Shown here: positions 1-5,843 of the stretch, in pieces
Layout: the number at the start of each line of letters is the position of its first letter
Position numbering within the stretch: position 1 is the first letter of the stretch
Assembly: GCA_009649835.1 (NCBI GenBank)
Contig: PYCK01000217.1
Span: forward strand, 1 to 6,883
Source of the DNA: Candidatus Methanocomedens sp.
Lineage (GTDB): Archaea; Halobacteriota; Methanosarcinia; Methanosarcinales; Methanocomedenaceae
Reading direction: 5' to 3'
Length of the DNA stretch: 6,883 bases
Position numbers and translations under genes: made by a program
The notes under the pieces: generated by a model
Seen by the model: the letters and a program-made list of their open reading frames with translations, nothing else
Databases searched by the model: none
Told to the model about the DNA's origin: nothing

Positions 1-10
1 CAGTATAAGG

Positions 11-20
11 ATTAATAAAT
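11..20 (+). promoter_or_regulatory. Possible TATA box for the SSF permease gene
   Basis: The AT-rich string attaataaat lies about 31-40 bp before the ATG at 51. Archaeal TATA boxes sit about 25 bp before the transcription start, so a short 5' leader of roughly 10 nt would result. The window starts only 10 bp upstream, so other promoter elements cannot be judged. The call rests on position and composition only. Confidence 0.3.
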
Positions 21-31
21 TCGTGAGATAT

Positions 32-58
32 AATTATGGATGGTTAAATTATGGATGG
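32..58 (+). repeat. 12-bp tandem direct repeat spanning the SSF start codon
   Basis: The string aattatggatgg occurs at 32-43 and again at 47-58, a 15-bp offset. Each copy contains ATG GAT GG. The first ATG (36) reads Met-Asp-Gly and then TAA (45-47), in the same frame as the real gene. The second ATG (51) opens the long frame. The duplication therefore creates a three-codon minicistron just before the gene. No convincing Shine-Dalgarno sequence is present; gtgag at 23-27 is weak and better placed for the first ATG. Confidence 0.6.
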
Positions 59-1976
59 CTATTATATATTTCTAATTCTGCTGGCGGTCTACTTATCAGG
101 ACTTGTCGGCATTGGGTGGTACTTTAATAAGAAACAAAAATCAGTGACTGATTTCTGGCTTGCAGGAAGGGAGATAGGCCCGAAAGCCATCGGTTTCTCA
201 GCAGCAGCCTCCTGGCTCACTGCCGGTGGGATTTTAGCTGTTATCGGGTTCTATATGCTCAGCGGCATGGGCTCGATATGGGGTTTTGTCGCCCCGAACA
301 TCCTGGCACTGCTTATTATAGCGATGCTTGTGGGCAGGATAAAGCACCTGCCTGCCATTACCCAGCCCGAACTGATGGAACAAAGATACAGCAGTACGAT
401 CAGGGCACCCCTGGCATTTATCATAGCTATTGTAATGATACTCTTTGCAGTGGCAGACATCAAGGGACTGGCCCTTGTACTCCAGGTGTTCTACGGGCTT
501 GACCCGCTGTACGCTGCTTTAATCGTTGCTGTGGCAGTATCCATATATGTGACCCTTGGCGGGCTTTCGGCAGTTGTCTGGACCGATGTTGTGCAGTTCT
601 CGTTCCTGGCACTGTTCACCATTGCCATGGCCTTTTTCGCAGTGGGTGCCGCAACTTCGGGTGCTGTTGACGGCGCATCCCTCAGTGTTACAGAACTGTT
701 CGGTAATGTTGATTCCACATGGTGGAACCCCTTATCCATCGGTATTCCAATGGTGCTTATCTTTATAGTCGCCATCATCCCGGGCTGGATGACAGAACAG
801 GACCCGTGGCAGAGGGTCTGGGCAGCCAGGGATAAAAGATCGGCCCAAATAGGAATGGTGATGGCTTCGATGCTGATATTCGTAGTGTTTGCTGCATGTG
901 CGGTGATCGCCATCGGGCTAAATGCTGTCTATCCAGAGATCGCAGAGATGGGATTTCCGGCAGGAATGGCACTGGCCGAACCGGCACTGCTTGATTTTAT
1001 TAATAGTAATTTCTCACCCCTCTTGATTGCCTTAAGCGCCATAGGTCTTGCGGCAGCGGCAATGTCGTGTGCAGATACCTTTGCCACATCAGGGGCTTCA
1101 TGTCTTTCCCGCGATCTGTACCAGAGGTTTGTTAAGCCTGATGCTACTATGAAAGAGATGCTGATCGTAAACCGCATAAGTGTGCTATTGATCGTGATAT
1201 CGGCGACCATTGCATCATTTTTCATTAACAGTATTATTGATGCGATCCACATTGCCACTTTCATTGCAAGTGCGTCATACTTCTTCCCGCTTATGGGCGG
1301 GCTGTTCTGGAAGCGGGCCACAAAGGAAGGGGCACTGGCAGGAATGGTGGTGGGTGCTGTGGCACAGACTGCACTTGTGGTTATTGACCTGGCAAATACA
1401 CCGTTCATGGCACCGCCGTATCTCCAGACTTTACATCCGGCCCTGATGGGCCATGGCGTGATCGTGGGGCTGTCACTGGGTGCGGTGACATTCTTTGGTG
1501 TGTCCCTGCTGACCAGTCCTTCAAGTGTTGTGAACCTGGCCCCGTTCTTCAAGGATGAGGCTGAGAAACTGGAACTGCATGGGGTGGAGAAGATTGATGA
1601 ATCTGACCCCGAATATAAGAGATTCCTTGGCAGGATCGATGAGAAGGTTACGGGTGAGCGCACACACCTGCACCTGAACATTACAGCTTCTAAAGCCCTG
1701 GACTGGAATAAAACGGTTGAGAAACTGAAAGGTAGTTACCCGGCATGGGTCACTCCTGCTGGTCCGGACTCTGTATACAGGCTGACCCACCCGGATATGT
1801 TATCCTGTGTGTCTATGACCAGGGGAAGCGATGATAATGAGATATGGATAGCTGCAGAGCCCAGGGTGGAGTCTGCCAAGGCCCTGAAAAGGGAGCTTTT
1901 TACTGCTTATGGTGAGGTGTCCAGTGTGCTTGAGCAGATGGGTGTAGGGCCGGGAGTTCCCGGACCTGGGAGTTAA
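51..1976 (+). CDS. Sodium:solute symporter (SSF) family permease with C-terminal soluble extension
   Basis: This is a polytopic membrane protein of 641 residues with about 13 hydrophobic segments between residues 5 and 492, as expected for the SSF (PutP/SGLT, LeuT-fold) family, which couples Na+ entry to uptake of a small organic solute. Family features seen are the FWLAGR motif at 35-40, the SAAASW segment in the next helix (50-55), the TLGGLSAVVWTDVVQ motif after the fifth helix, and the AAAMSCADTFATSG to SRDLYQRF helix-loop (about 334-361). The last helix is followed by about 140 soluble residues containing THLHLNI and ending in a Gly/Pro-rich tail, longer than the roughly 500-residue PutP. 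Two PutP sodium-site positions differ: Asp55 is Trp and Thr341 aligns with Cys340. The substrate cannot be named. The ATG at 51 is chosen because an in-frame TAA lies just upstream and the first helix starts directly after it. It appears monocistronic. Confidence 0.93.
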   Translation: MDGYYIFLILLAVYLSGLVGIGWYFNKKQKSVTDFWLAGREIGPKAIGFSAAASWLTAGGILAVIGFYMLSGMGSIWGFVAPNILALLIIAMLVGRIKHLPAITQPELMEQRYSSTIRAPLAFIIAIVMILFAVADIKGLALVLQVFYGLDPLYAALIVAVAVSIYVTLGGLSAVVWTDVVQFSFLALFTIAMAFFAVGAATSGAVDGASLSVTELFGNVDSTWWNPLSIGIPMVLIFIVAIIPGWMTEQDPWQRVWAARDKRSAQIGMVMASMLIFVVFAACAVIAIGLNAVYPEIAEMGFPAGMALAEPALLDFINSNFSPLLIALSAIGLAAAAMSCADTFATSGASCLSRDLYQRFVKPDATMKEMLIVNRISVLLIVISATIASFFINSIIDAIHIATFIASASYFFPLMGGLFWKRATKEGALAGMVVGAVAQTALVVIDLANTPFMAPPYLQTLHPALMGHGVIVGLSLGAVTFFGVSLLTSPSSVVNLAPFFKDEAEKLELHGVEKIDESDPEYKRFLGRIDEKVTGERTHLHLNITASKALDWNKTVEKLKGSYPAWVTPAGPDSVYRLTHPDMLSCVSMTRGSDDNEIWIAAEPRVESAKALKRELFTAYGEVSSVLEQMGVGPGVPGPGS

Positions 1977-2007
1977 CTGCAGTACGAAAGTGATTTCGGG
2001 AATATGG

Positions 2008-2043
2008 GGGAGCGTGGGCTTTCCTGTACTCCCGGTTTTTTTT
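2008..2043 (+). terminator. Hairpin plus T-tract terminator after the SSF gene
   Basis: The stem gggag (2008-2012) pairs with ctccc (2029-2033) and is followed almost at once by an eight-T run at 2036-2043. The 3' arm can also pair over eight bases (actcccgg, 2028-2035) with ccgggagt at 1950-1957, inside the end of the coding region, and gggagt recurs at 1968-1973. Archaeal terminators depend mainly on the T-tract, so this is a good candidate that separates the permease from the next gene. Confidence 0.6.
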
Positions 2044-2066
2044 ATGTTCTACAGGAAAGAGTAATT

Positions 2067-2092
2067 AGGTGATATTGTCATCTATGTATTGA
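2067..2092 (+). promoter_or_regulatory. Strong Shine-Dalgarno followed by a two-codon minicistron upstream of the 145-residue gene
   Basis: AGGTGAT at 2067-2073 matches the complement of the archaeal 16S 3' end well. It is 25 nt from the ATG at 2099, which is too far, but 10 nt from an ATG at 2084 that reads Met-Tyr and stops at TGA (2090-2092). The long frame begins six bases after that stop, in the same frame. Ribosomes may load on the minicistron and reinitiate, or the gene may be leaderless and the match fortuitous. Confidence 0.35.
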
Positions 2093-2098
2093 ACACCA

Positions 2099-2536
2099 AT
2101 GGATGATAAAAACAGGTTCATTCTGATCATTGTTGTGGCCATTGCCAGCCTGATGCTAATGGTTGGCGGTCCGGTGGTGCTGATGTACCTGGACAATGCA
2201 GGGCAAAATAATATAGATGACAGTAATAAAAAGCAGAATTCGTGGTTCAACGGCTCACAGTACATCAACAGTTCTGAGAACTGGGCCTATATCGACCTGA
2301 GCTTTCCAGGCGAATATGTGGGAGCAAGCTGGGATGTAAGTGTCTTCGGGGTGGAAGGGGACAGCCGTGTGTATATATATTCAATGGAATCCGATGTCAA
2401 CTCTTCTGTCAATGGGGTCAAGCTGAACCTTGAGAACAGCCAGATACAGTGGTTCGATTGTTTTGATATCGTGGTATCAGTCAGGAACGAGACTCAGAAT
2501 GAACGGGTCTGTCTGGATGAGGTCGAGGTCAGGTAA
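2099..2536 (+). CDS. Hypothetical membrane-anchored secreted protein, probably N-glycosylated
   Basis: I do not recognise this 145-residue protein. It starts with a short polar stretch (MDDKNR) and one hydrophobic segment at about 7-30, likely an uncleaved anchor or signal, since no cleavage motif is clear. A polar linker (31-50) follows, then a mainly beta-strand-like domain rich in alternating hydrophobic residues (about 62-145). Four N-glycosylation sequons (N51, N57, N101, N130) and a cysteine pair (C121, C138) that could form a disulfide suggest an extracellular location. The N-terminus resembles a type IV pilin only loosely and lacks the usual processing motif. The start is fixed by an in-frame TGA at 2090 and the ATG at 2099. 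It is separated from the permease by a terminator and faces the metal transport operon convergently, so context gives no functional hint. Confidence 0.75.
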   Translation: MDDKNRFILIIVVAIASLMLMVGGPVVLMYLDNAGQNNIDDSNKKQNSWFNGSQYINSSENWAYIDLSFPGEYVGASWDVSVFGVEGDSRVYIYSMESDVNSSVNGVKLNLENSQIQWFDCFDIVVSVRNETQNERVCLDEVEVR

Positions 2537-2672
2537 CGCATTAACCGGTAAGTATTAATTTCCCCTCTCTCCCAGCTATAATGACTTTCAGTAATGCGCA
2601 GTATTAACCAGGCCAGGATTTGCAATTCATTCCAAGGCCCTCAAGGACATAGTGCACTGTCCCGGAATTGAC

Positions 2673-2705
2673 ATGATCAGGTATCACCTTCATCAAACCT
2701 GTCAT
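2673..2705. terminator. Hairpin between convergent genes, possible bidirectional terminator
   Basis: The left arm atga-t-caggt (2673-2682, one bulged T at 2677) pairs with acctgtcat (2697-2705), giving nine base pairs with a 14-nt loop. It lies 20 bp past the stop of cbiO on the minus strand, in the 188-bp gap (2537-2724) between convergent genes. No T-tract follows on either strand, so the terminator role is tentative. Nothing else in the gap is supported as a gene. Confidence 0.3.
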
Positions 2706-2724
2706 TGACAATTCATTCCGGCAC

Positions 2725-3651
2725 TTACTCATGCTTTTCTACATGAATATGATACTTACTCCGGGCAGAAGAGATTCCTGAGTGTGTATGTTCGTGGATA
2801 TGCAGATGTACATGCCCATCCCCACCTTTCATTGTTTCTGTCAGGTTCGTAACCGCACCTTCGATCGAAAGCGGAAGCACATCACACGGATAATCGAAAC
2901 ACCGGAGTATCTCAAAGAGCTGCGTGATCACAGGCACATCCAGACCGATCTTCACAAGCATTTCTGTATCTGAAAAAATATCACGGGTCGGCCCGTCTGC
3001 GATCACGGTCTTGTCCAGGACAATGACCCGTTCTGCAAGTTCGGGAATTGCATTCACATCATGTGTGATTATCACCAGCGTTTTTCCTTTTTCTTTAAAT
3101 CTTCTGAGAATCTCTATCAATTCCCTCCTGCTTTTCGGGTCCAGGTTGGCAGTAGGTTCATCCATGGCAAGTATCTCAGGTTCCATCGAAAGTACAGTGG
3201 CAAGTGCAGCCCGCCTCTTCTCACCCCCGCTGAGATGGTGCGGGACCCTGTGCTCATATCCGGCAAGTCCGACCATTTCAAGAGCATCCTTTACCCTTCG
3301 CTGCACCTCCTCCTTATCCAGACCGAGATTGATTGGGCCAAATGCCACATCATCACCAAGCAGGGGCATAAACAGCATATCATCAGCATTCTGGAATACG
3401 ATACCGATCTTTTTCGGCATCTCATGTATCTTTTTCGGATCAACTGATTCATCGAGTATCCTGACAGACTCACGTGATTCAGAGCTATGCAGTATGCCGT
3501 TCAGATGGAGCAGTAATGTGGATTTACCTGCACCGTTCGGACCGATGAGCGCCACAGATTCACCTTTTTCGATCTCGAACGAGACATGCTCAAGCGCAAC
3601 CGTCCCGTCATTATATGTATAGTCCAGATCTTGAATTTTAATTGCAGGCAT
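2725..3651 (-). CDS. cbiO: ECF nickel/cobalt transporter ATPase CbiO/NikO with His-rich tail
   Basis: This is the ATP-hydrolysing subunit of the metal ECF transporter, a 308-residue cytoplasmic ABC ATPase docking on CbiQ. All nucleotide-binding motifs are intact: Walker A GPNGAGKST (37-45), Q-loop Gln87, signature LSGGEKRR (140-147), Walker B ILAMDEP (160-166) with catalytic Glu165, D-loop after NLDP, and switch His197. The ABC domain ends near residue 235. A C-terminal extension finishes in a His-rich tail with His at 280, 282, 284, 286, 288, 290, 301, 303 and 307, probably binding Ni2+ or Co2+. The start at 3651 is preferred over an ATG nine codons upstream (3678). The 3651 ATG overlaps the cbiQ stop as TGATG and has a GGAGGG ribosome site at 3663-3658, six bases away. 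It is last in the operon and translationally coupled to cbiQ. It is longer than typical CbiO (about 270-280) because of the tail. Confidence 0.95.
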   Translation of the reverse strand: MPAIKIQDLDYTYNDGTVALEHVSFEIEKGESVALIGPNGAGKSTLLLHLNGILHSSESRESVRILDESVDPKKIHEMPKKIGIVFQNADDMLFMPLLGDDVAFGPINLGLDKEEVQRRVKDALEMVGLAGYEHRVPHHLSGGEKRRAALATVLSMEPEILAMDEPTANLDPKSRRELIEILRRFKEKGKTLVIITHDVNAIPELAERVIVLDKTVIADGPTRDIFSDTEMLVKIGLDVPVITQLFEILRCFDYPCDVLPLSIEGAVTNLTETMKGGDGHVHLHIHEHTHSGISSARSKYHIHVEKHE

Positions 3652-4439
3652 CACGCGCCCTCCAGTGTACCGTACCATACTGCAACCTGTACAAAAATAG
3701 CAAACCCACAGACCACTACTGCATTGAGCCAGTCCTGTGGTCTAAGAGAAAATTCATGCATTGTAGTAACCTTTCCTGCATACCCTTTTGATCTCATCGC
3801 ATAGAAGACTCGTTCCGCCTGTTCATAGCTCATCACAAAGAGTGTTGCGATCGCTTTACTAAGCGTGGTTATTGTATACAGGTTCGATCCCCTTTTAAAT
3901 CCCCGTGAGGTTAAAGAGCGCTCCATTAGCATAAACTCATTAGATAGCACAAAAATATATCTATAAGTGAATGCAAGCATCTGCACCAGTTTGTTTGGTA
4001 GATGCAGGTCTTCGAGTGCCTTGATAGTAATATCCATCCGGGAGGTCCCGATCATCGGAAATATCAGCATTACCGCTGTAAGTGCTTTGATCACGATCAT
4101 AACAGCAAATTCAACCGACTCGATGCCCCTGAAGTTCAGTGTAATGCTGCCAATACGTGCTATTTCAACCCCTTCACCTATAATCGTAAAAGGGAGAATA
4201 ATAAGGAAAGGCATCAGAAATAGAAAGACCCATTTCAATCGTCCCACGACAAAGGAAAATGGAATCCTTGATATATAGACCAGGATAATGGCAAAGAGCA
4301 TACTTATTATGACCAGTTTGAGATCATATAGAAGCATGATCGAAAATATCAGCGCAAGTATGGAAATAACCTTAAGGCGGGGATCCCATCTATGGATCGG
4401 TGAGGATAATCCTGCATATATATCGATTTCTGATATCAA
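3651..4439 (-). CDS. cbiQ: ECF transporter transmembrane coupling protein CbiQ/NikQ
   Basis: This 262-residue integral membrane T component links the metal-binding S subunit CbiM to the ATPase CbiO. The family N-terminal motif appears as HRWDPRLKV (16-24). Hydrophobic helices follow at about 24-56, 66-88, 108-131 and near the C-terminus (about 238-256). The two cytoplasmic coupling-helix signatures are present as SRG (178-180, in ERSLTSRG) and SKG (217-219, in YAMRSKGY); the second has Lys where Arg is usual. The start is a TTG at 4439-4437. No ATG occurs until residue 34, an in-frame TGA lies nine bases upstream, and an AAGTGA stretch six bases before the TTG could serve as a weak ribosome site. 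A weak start may set a low Q level. The gene overlaps cbiO by one base. The 117-bp gap to cbiM is unusually long for partners in one complex and contains structured sequence. Confidence 0.93.
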   Translation of the reverse strand: MISEIDIYAGLSSPIHRWDPRLKVISILALIFSIMLLYDLKLVIISMLFAIILVYISRIPFSFVVGRLKWVFLFLMPFLIILPFTIIGEGVEIARIGSITLNFRGIESVEFAVMIVIKALTAVMLIFPMIGTSRMDITIKALEDLHLPNKLVQMLAFTYRYIFVLSNEFMLMERSLTSRGFKRGSNLYTITTLSKAIATLFVMSYEQAERVFYAMRSKGYAGKVTTMHEFSLRPQDWLNAVVVCGFAIFVQVAVWYGTLEGA

Positions 4440-4556
4440 ATCGATTCACTTCTTGTAGTATATATTATTTAATATTATGCTTGTCCGATTTCGTCATACA
4501 CTACGGACAAAGTCCGGGGTCTTTAGTAAATCCGGATAATGAAAGGATTTGCTGAA
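4440..4556 (-). promoter_or_regulatory. Structured cbiM-cbiQ intergenic leader with alternative hairpins and possible internal promoter
   Basis: On the minus strand, CGGACTTTGTCCG (4516-4504) forms a five-pair hairpin with a TTT loop. Its 3' arm, extended as TTGTCCG (4510-4504), can instead pair over seven bases with CGGACAA (4487-4481), so the two structures exclude each other. An ATG at 4560, overlapping the cbiM stop as ATGA, opens a 19-codon frame (MIQQILSLSGFTKDPGLCP) that stops at 4503-4501, just past the first hairpin. An AT-only run (about 4478-4461) follows and could be an internal TATA element for cbiQO. The architecture resembles an attenuator, but this is inference from base pairing alone. 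Confidence 0.35.
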
Positions 4557-5183
4557 TCATAATCTTTTTTTAATACTCAACATTTCCGGTTTGACTATTG
4601 CAAAGAATCCGGCGATCACTCCGGTAAAGATAGCCTCGACCAGGATGACCGGGATATGTGCAGCCACAACAAACGTTGTCACTTCAGTAAACTCTTCACC
4701 GGTTACCAGAAGTTCAACCGCAAGCAATAATACGGCAAGTGCAACTGCTGTTCCTCCCGCGATCGCACCGAATAATATCTCATTTTTACTTATTCCAACA
4801 TTAAGCTTCATTCCGGCTTTGAATATTAAAAAGGATATTAATGCAGGCACGCCCATATTAACTGTATTGATCCCGATCGTTGTAACGCCGCCATGCTGGA
4901 ATAGGAAGGCTTGCATCACAACCGCTATAAAAATACAGGGATAAGCGAGTATTCCAAGCGTCACACCTGCAAATCCACTCAATATCAGGTGAACACTTGT
5001 AGGTCCTGCCTGGAAATGGATCAACGACGCTACAAAGACCGCTGCCGTAATAACCGAGATTTTGGGGACATCATCTATTTTCATCTTACTGAGTGTATAT
5101 GCCAGAATTGCTGCAGTGATCACCCAGCCGGATCCCCAAATCCACGGTGCAAGTATGCCATCTGAAATGTGTACCATATGCAT
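4557..5183 (-). CDS. cbiM: ECF nickel/cobalt transporter substrate-binding S component CbiM/NikM
   Basis: This 208-residue membrane protein binds the metal ion and passes it across the membrane when driven by CbiQ/CbiO. It has about six or seven hydrophobic helices. Family motifs present are the N-terminal HISDGIL (5-11), PTSVHLILSG (61-70) whose His65 corresponds to the metal-ligand His of the GTSGHL motif, QAFLFQHGG (91-99), GINTVNMG (104-111) and AHIPVILVEAIFTG (175-188). In characterised NikM the free amino group of Met1, His2 and a His near 67 hold the ion. Here the start reads MHMVHISDG, so either the ATG at 5183 (Met-His) or the ATG at 5177 (Met-Val-His) can be used. An AAGGG at 5188-5184 touches the first ATG but is six bases from the second, favouring 5177 by spacing. 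It lies 81 bp after the NikL-like gene. Nickel versus cobalt cannot be decided from these motifs. Confidence 0.93.
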   Translation of the reverse strand: MHMVHISDGILAPWIWGSGWVITAAILAYTLSKMKIDDVPKISVITAAVFVASLIHFQAGPTSVHLILSGFAGVTLGILAYPCIFIAVVMQAFLFQHGGVTTIGINTVNMGVPALISFLIFKAGMKLNVGISKNEILFGAIAGGTAVALAVLLLAVELLVTGEEFTEVTTFVVAAHIPVILVEAIFTGVIAGFFAIVKPEMLSIKKRL

Positions 5184-5188
5184 CCCTT
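5184..5188 (-). promoter_or_regulatory. Weak ribosome binding site that bears on the cbiM start choice
   Basis: AAGGG directly abuts the ATG at 5183 (zero spacing) but lies six bases from the ATG at 5177, a normal distance. This favours a mature protein starting Met-Val-His, unless the longer form starts from another signal. The match to the anti-Shine-Dalgarno is short, so the evidence is limited. Confidence 0.35.
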
Positions 5189-5223
5189 ATTGTTTGTATT
5201 CCATATTTTTTCGTATCAGATTG

Positions 5224-5251
5224 TTGAATTGAAGTAATTAGTGTAATTCAA
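5224..5251 (-). repeat. AT-rich inverted repeat between the NikL-like gene and cbiM
   Basis: ttgaatt (5224-5230) is a perfect inverted repeat of aattcaa (5245-5251) with a 14-nt spacer. It occupies part of the 81-bp gap and starts 13 bp past the NikL-like stop. The stem has one G-C pair only, so it would be a weak RNA hairpin; it could equally be a protein-binding palindrome. No match to a NikR-type operator was seen. Confidence 0.35.
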
Positions 5252-5264
5252 GCCAATCTTTGGA

Positions 5265-5714
5265 TCATTGTGCTTTCATTTTTCGGGCAGAGAGATACGC
5301 TGCTATCCCGCCTATTCCGGCCAGGAACCCAAATCCAACAAGAACACTCAGGTATAGCGGCAGTTCTGCATTTTCAGGCTGTGAACCTGCAGTCAGGTCA
5401 AACTCAAGTTCACCCTTGTGTCCGGTGAGCTCCACTACCACTCTATAACTGGTAGTACCCAGTTCGGGTGCGAAATAATATAATCCATTTTCATCAGTCT
5501 TGCCTTCAAGGTATAGCTTTTCCTGTTCATCCCTGATAGAATATATCTCTACATCTGCATTGGGCATAGGATCCCCACCGCCGTACCATGCCTTTATCTC
5601 TACCTCTGATATCAGTTCACGTAATTGTACCCTGTGTGCGGATACGGAAGGTATCAATACCATGCACAAAACTAATACCAGTACCAGAAGACTCAGACTT
5701 TTAATAATTCTCAT
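5265..5714 (-). CDS. NikL-like accessory protein of the nickel ECF transporter
   Basis: This 149-residue protein has a signal peptide (1-26, basic MRIIK, long hydrophobic core, SVSA cleavage box), an extracellular domain of about 90 residues, and one C-terminal membrane helix (about 119-141) ending in SARKMKAQ. The predicted mature protein begins with His27 (HRVQLRE). The domain resembles the carboxypeptidase-regulatory/Ig-like beta sandwich of bacterial NikL (CbiL-type) proteins: an AWYGGGDPMPNADVEIY stretch (42-58), TDENGLYYF (73-81) and a terminal VVELTGHKGELEF strand pair (93-105). Bacterial NikL proteins also start at His after AHA-type cleavage and are needed, together with NikK, by NikMQO systems lacking NikN. 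The same role, membrane-bound assistance to CbiM, is inferred. C17 is inside the signal core and is not a lipobox. A GGGAGG ribosome site (5730-5725) lies ten bases before the ATG. It sits 129 bp after the NikK-like gene and 81 bp before cbiM. Confidence 0.85.
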   Translation of the reverse strand: MRIIKSLSLLVLVLVLCMVLIPSVSAHRVQLRELISEVEIKAWYGGGDPMPNADVEIYSIRDEQEKLYLEGKTDENGLYYFAPELGTTSYRVVVELTGHKGELEFDLTAGSQPENAELPLYLSVLVGFGFLAGIGGIAAYLSARKMKAQ

Positions 5715-5790
5715 GTTATATTATCCTCCCTTTCAGCAACCATATCTTTATGGGACAAACCTATTTGACCATTGCCAGAGAGTGATCAAT

Positions 5791-5825
5791 TTAATAAAAA
5801 GACCGACAGGGGTTGAATAACCCCT
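5791..5825 (-). terminator. Terminator-like hairpin after the NikK-like gene
   Basis: In the operon direction AGGGGTT (5825-5819) pairs perfectly with AACCCCT (5814-5808), giving seven base pairs around a four-base loop. It is followed after seven bases by TTTTT (5800-5796) and then AT-rich sequence. It begins 19 bases past the stop of the NikK-like gene and lies 94 bp upstream of the NikL-like start. It may terminate a fraction of transcripts or protect the 3' end of a nikK-only mRNA, giving more NikK than transporter. TTATTAAATT next to the T run could also serve as a TATA box for the downstream genes. Confidence 0.5.
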
Positions 5826-5843
5826 ATTGATCTAAAGTCTATC

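Noticed and set aside
929..1681. Minus-strand open frame of 250 codons opposite the SSF gene
   Set aside because: It is antisense to a clear membrane permease and its translation has no family motifs; it arises from codon usage of the plus-strand gene.
2099..2190. Type IV pilin signal on the 145-residue protein
   Set aside because: The N-terminus lacks the charged-glycine processing motif directly before the hydrophobic stretch that prepilin peptidase needs.
2924..3622. Plus-strand open frame of 232 codons across cbiO
   Set aside because: It is Ser/Ile-rich, lies opposite intact ABC ATPase motifs, and is a shadow of cbiO.
3652..3678. N-terminal extension of cbiO starting nine codons earlier
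   Set aside because: The extra residues precede the usual ABC start, overlap cbiQ, and lack the well-placed GGAGGG that serves the ATG at 3651.
5184..5264. Possible NikR operator between the NikL-like gene and cbiM
   Set aside because: GTAT-type half sites occur as a loose direct repeat, not as the inverted GTATGA/TCATAC arrangement, and the AT-rich context makes such strings frequent.
5661..5669. Lipobox cysteine in the NikL-like signal peptide (C17)
   Set aside because: The residues before Cys17 are V-L-V-L, which does not fit a lipobox, and a good SVSA cleavage site lies downstream.
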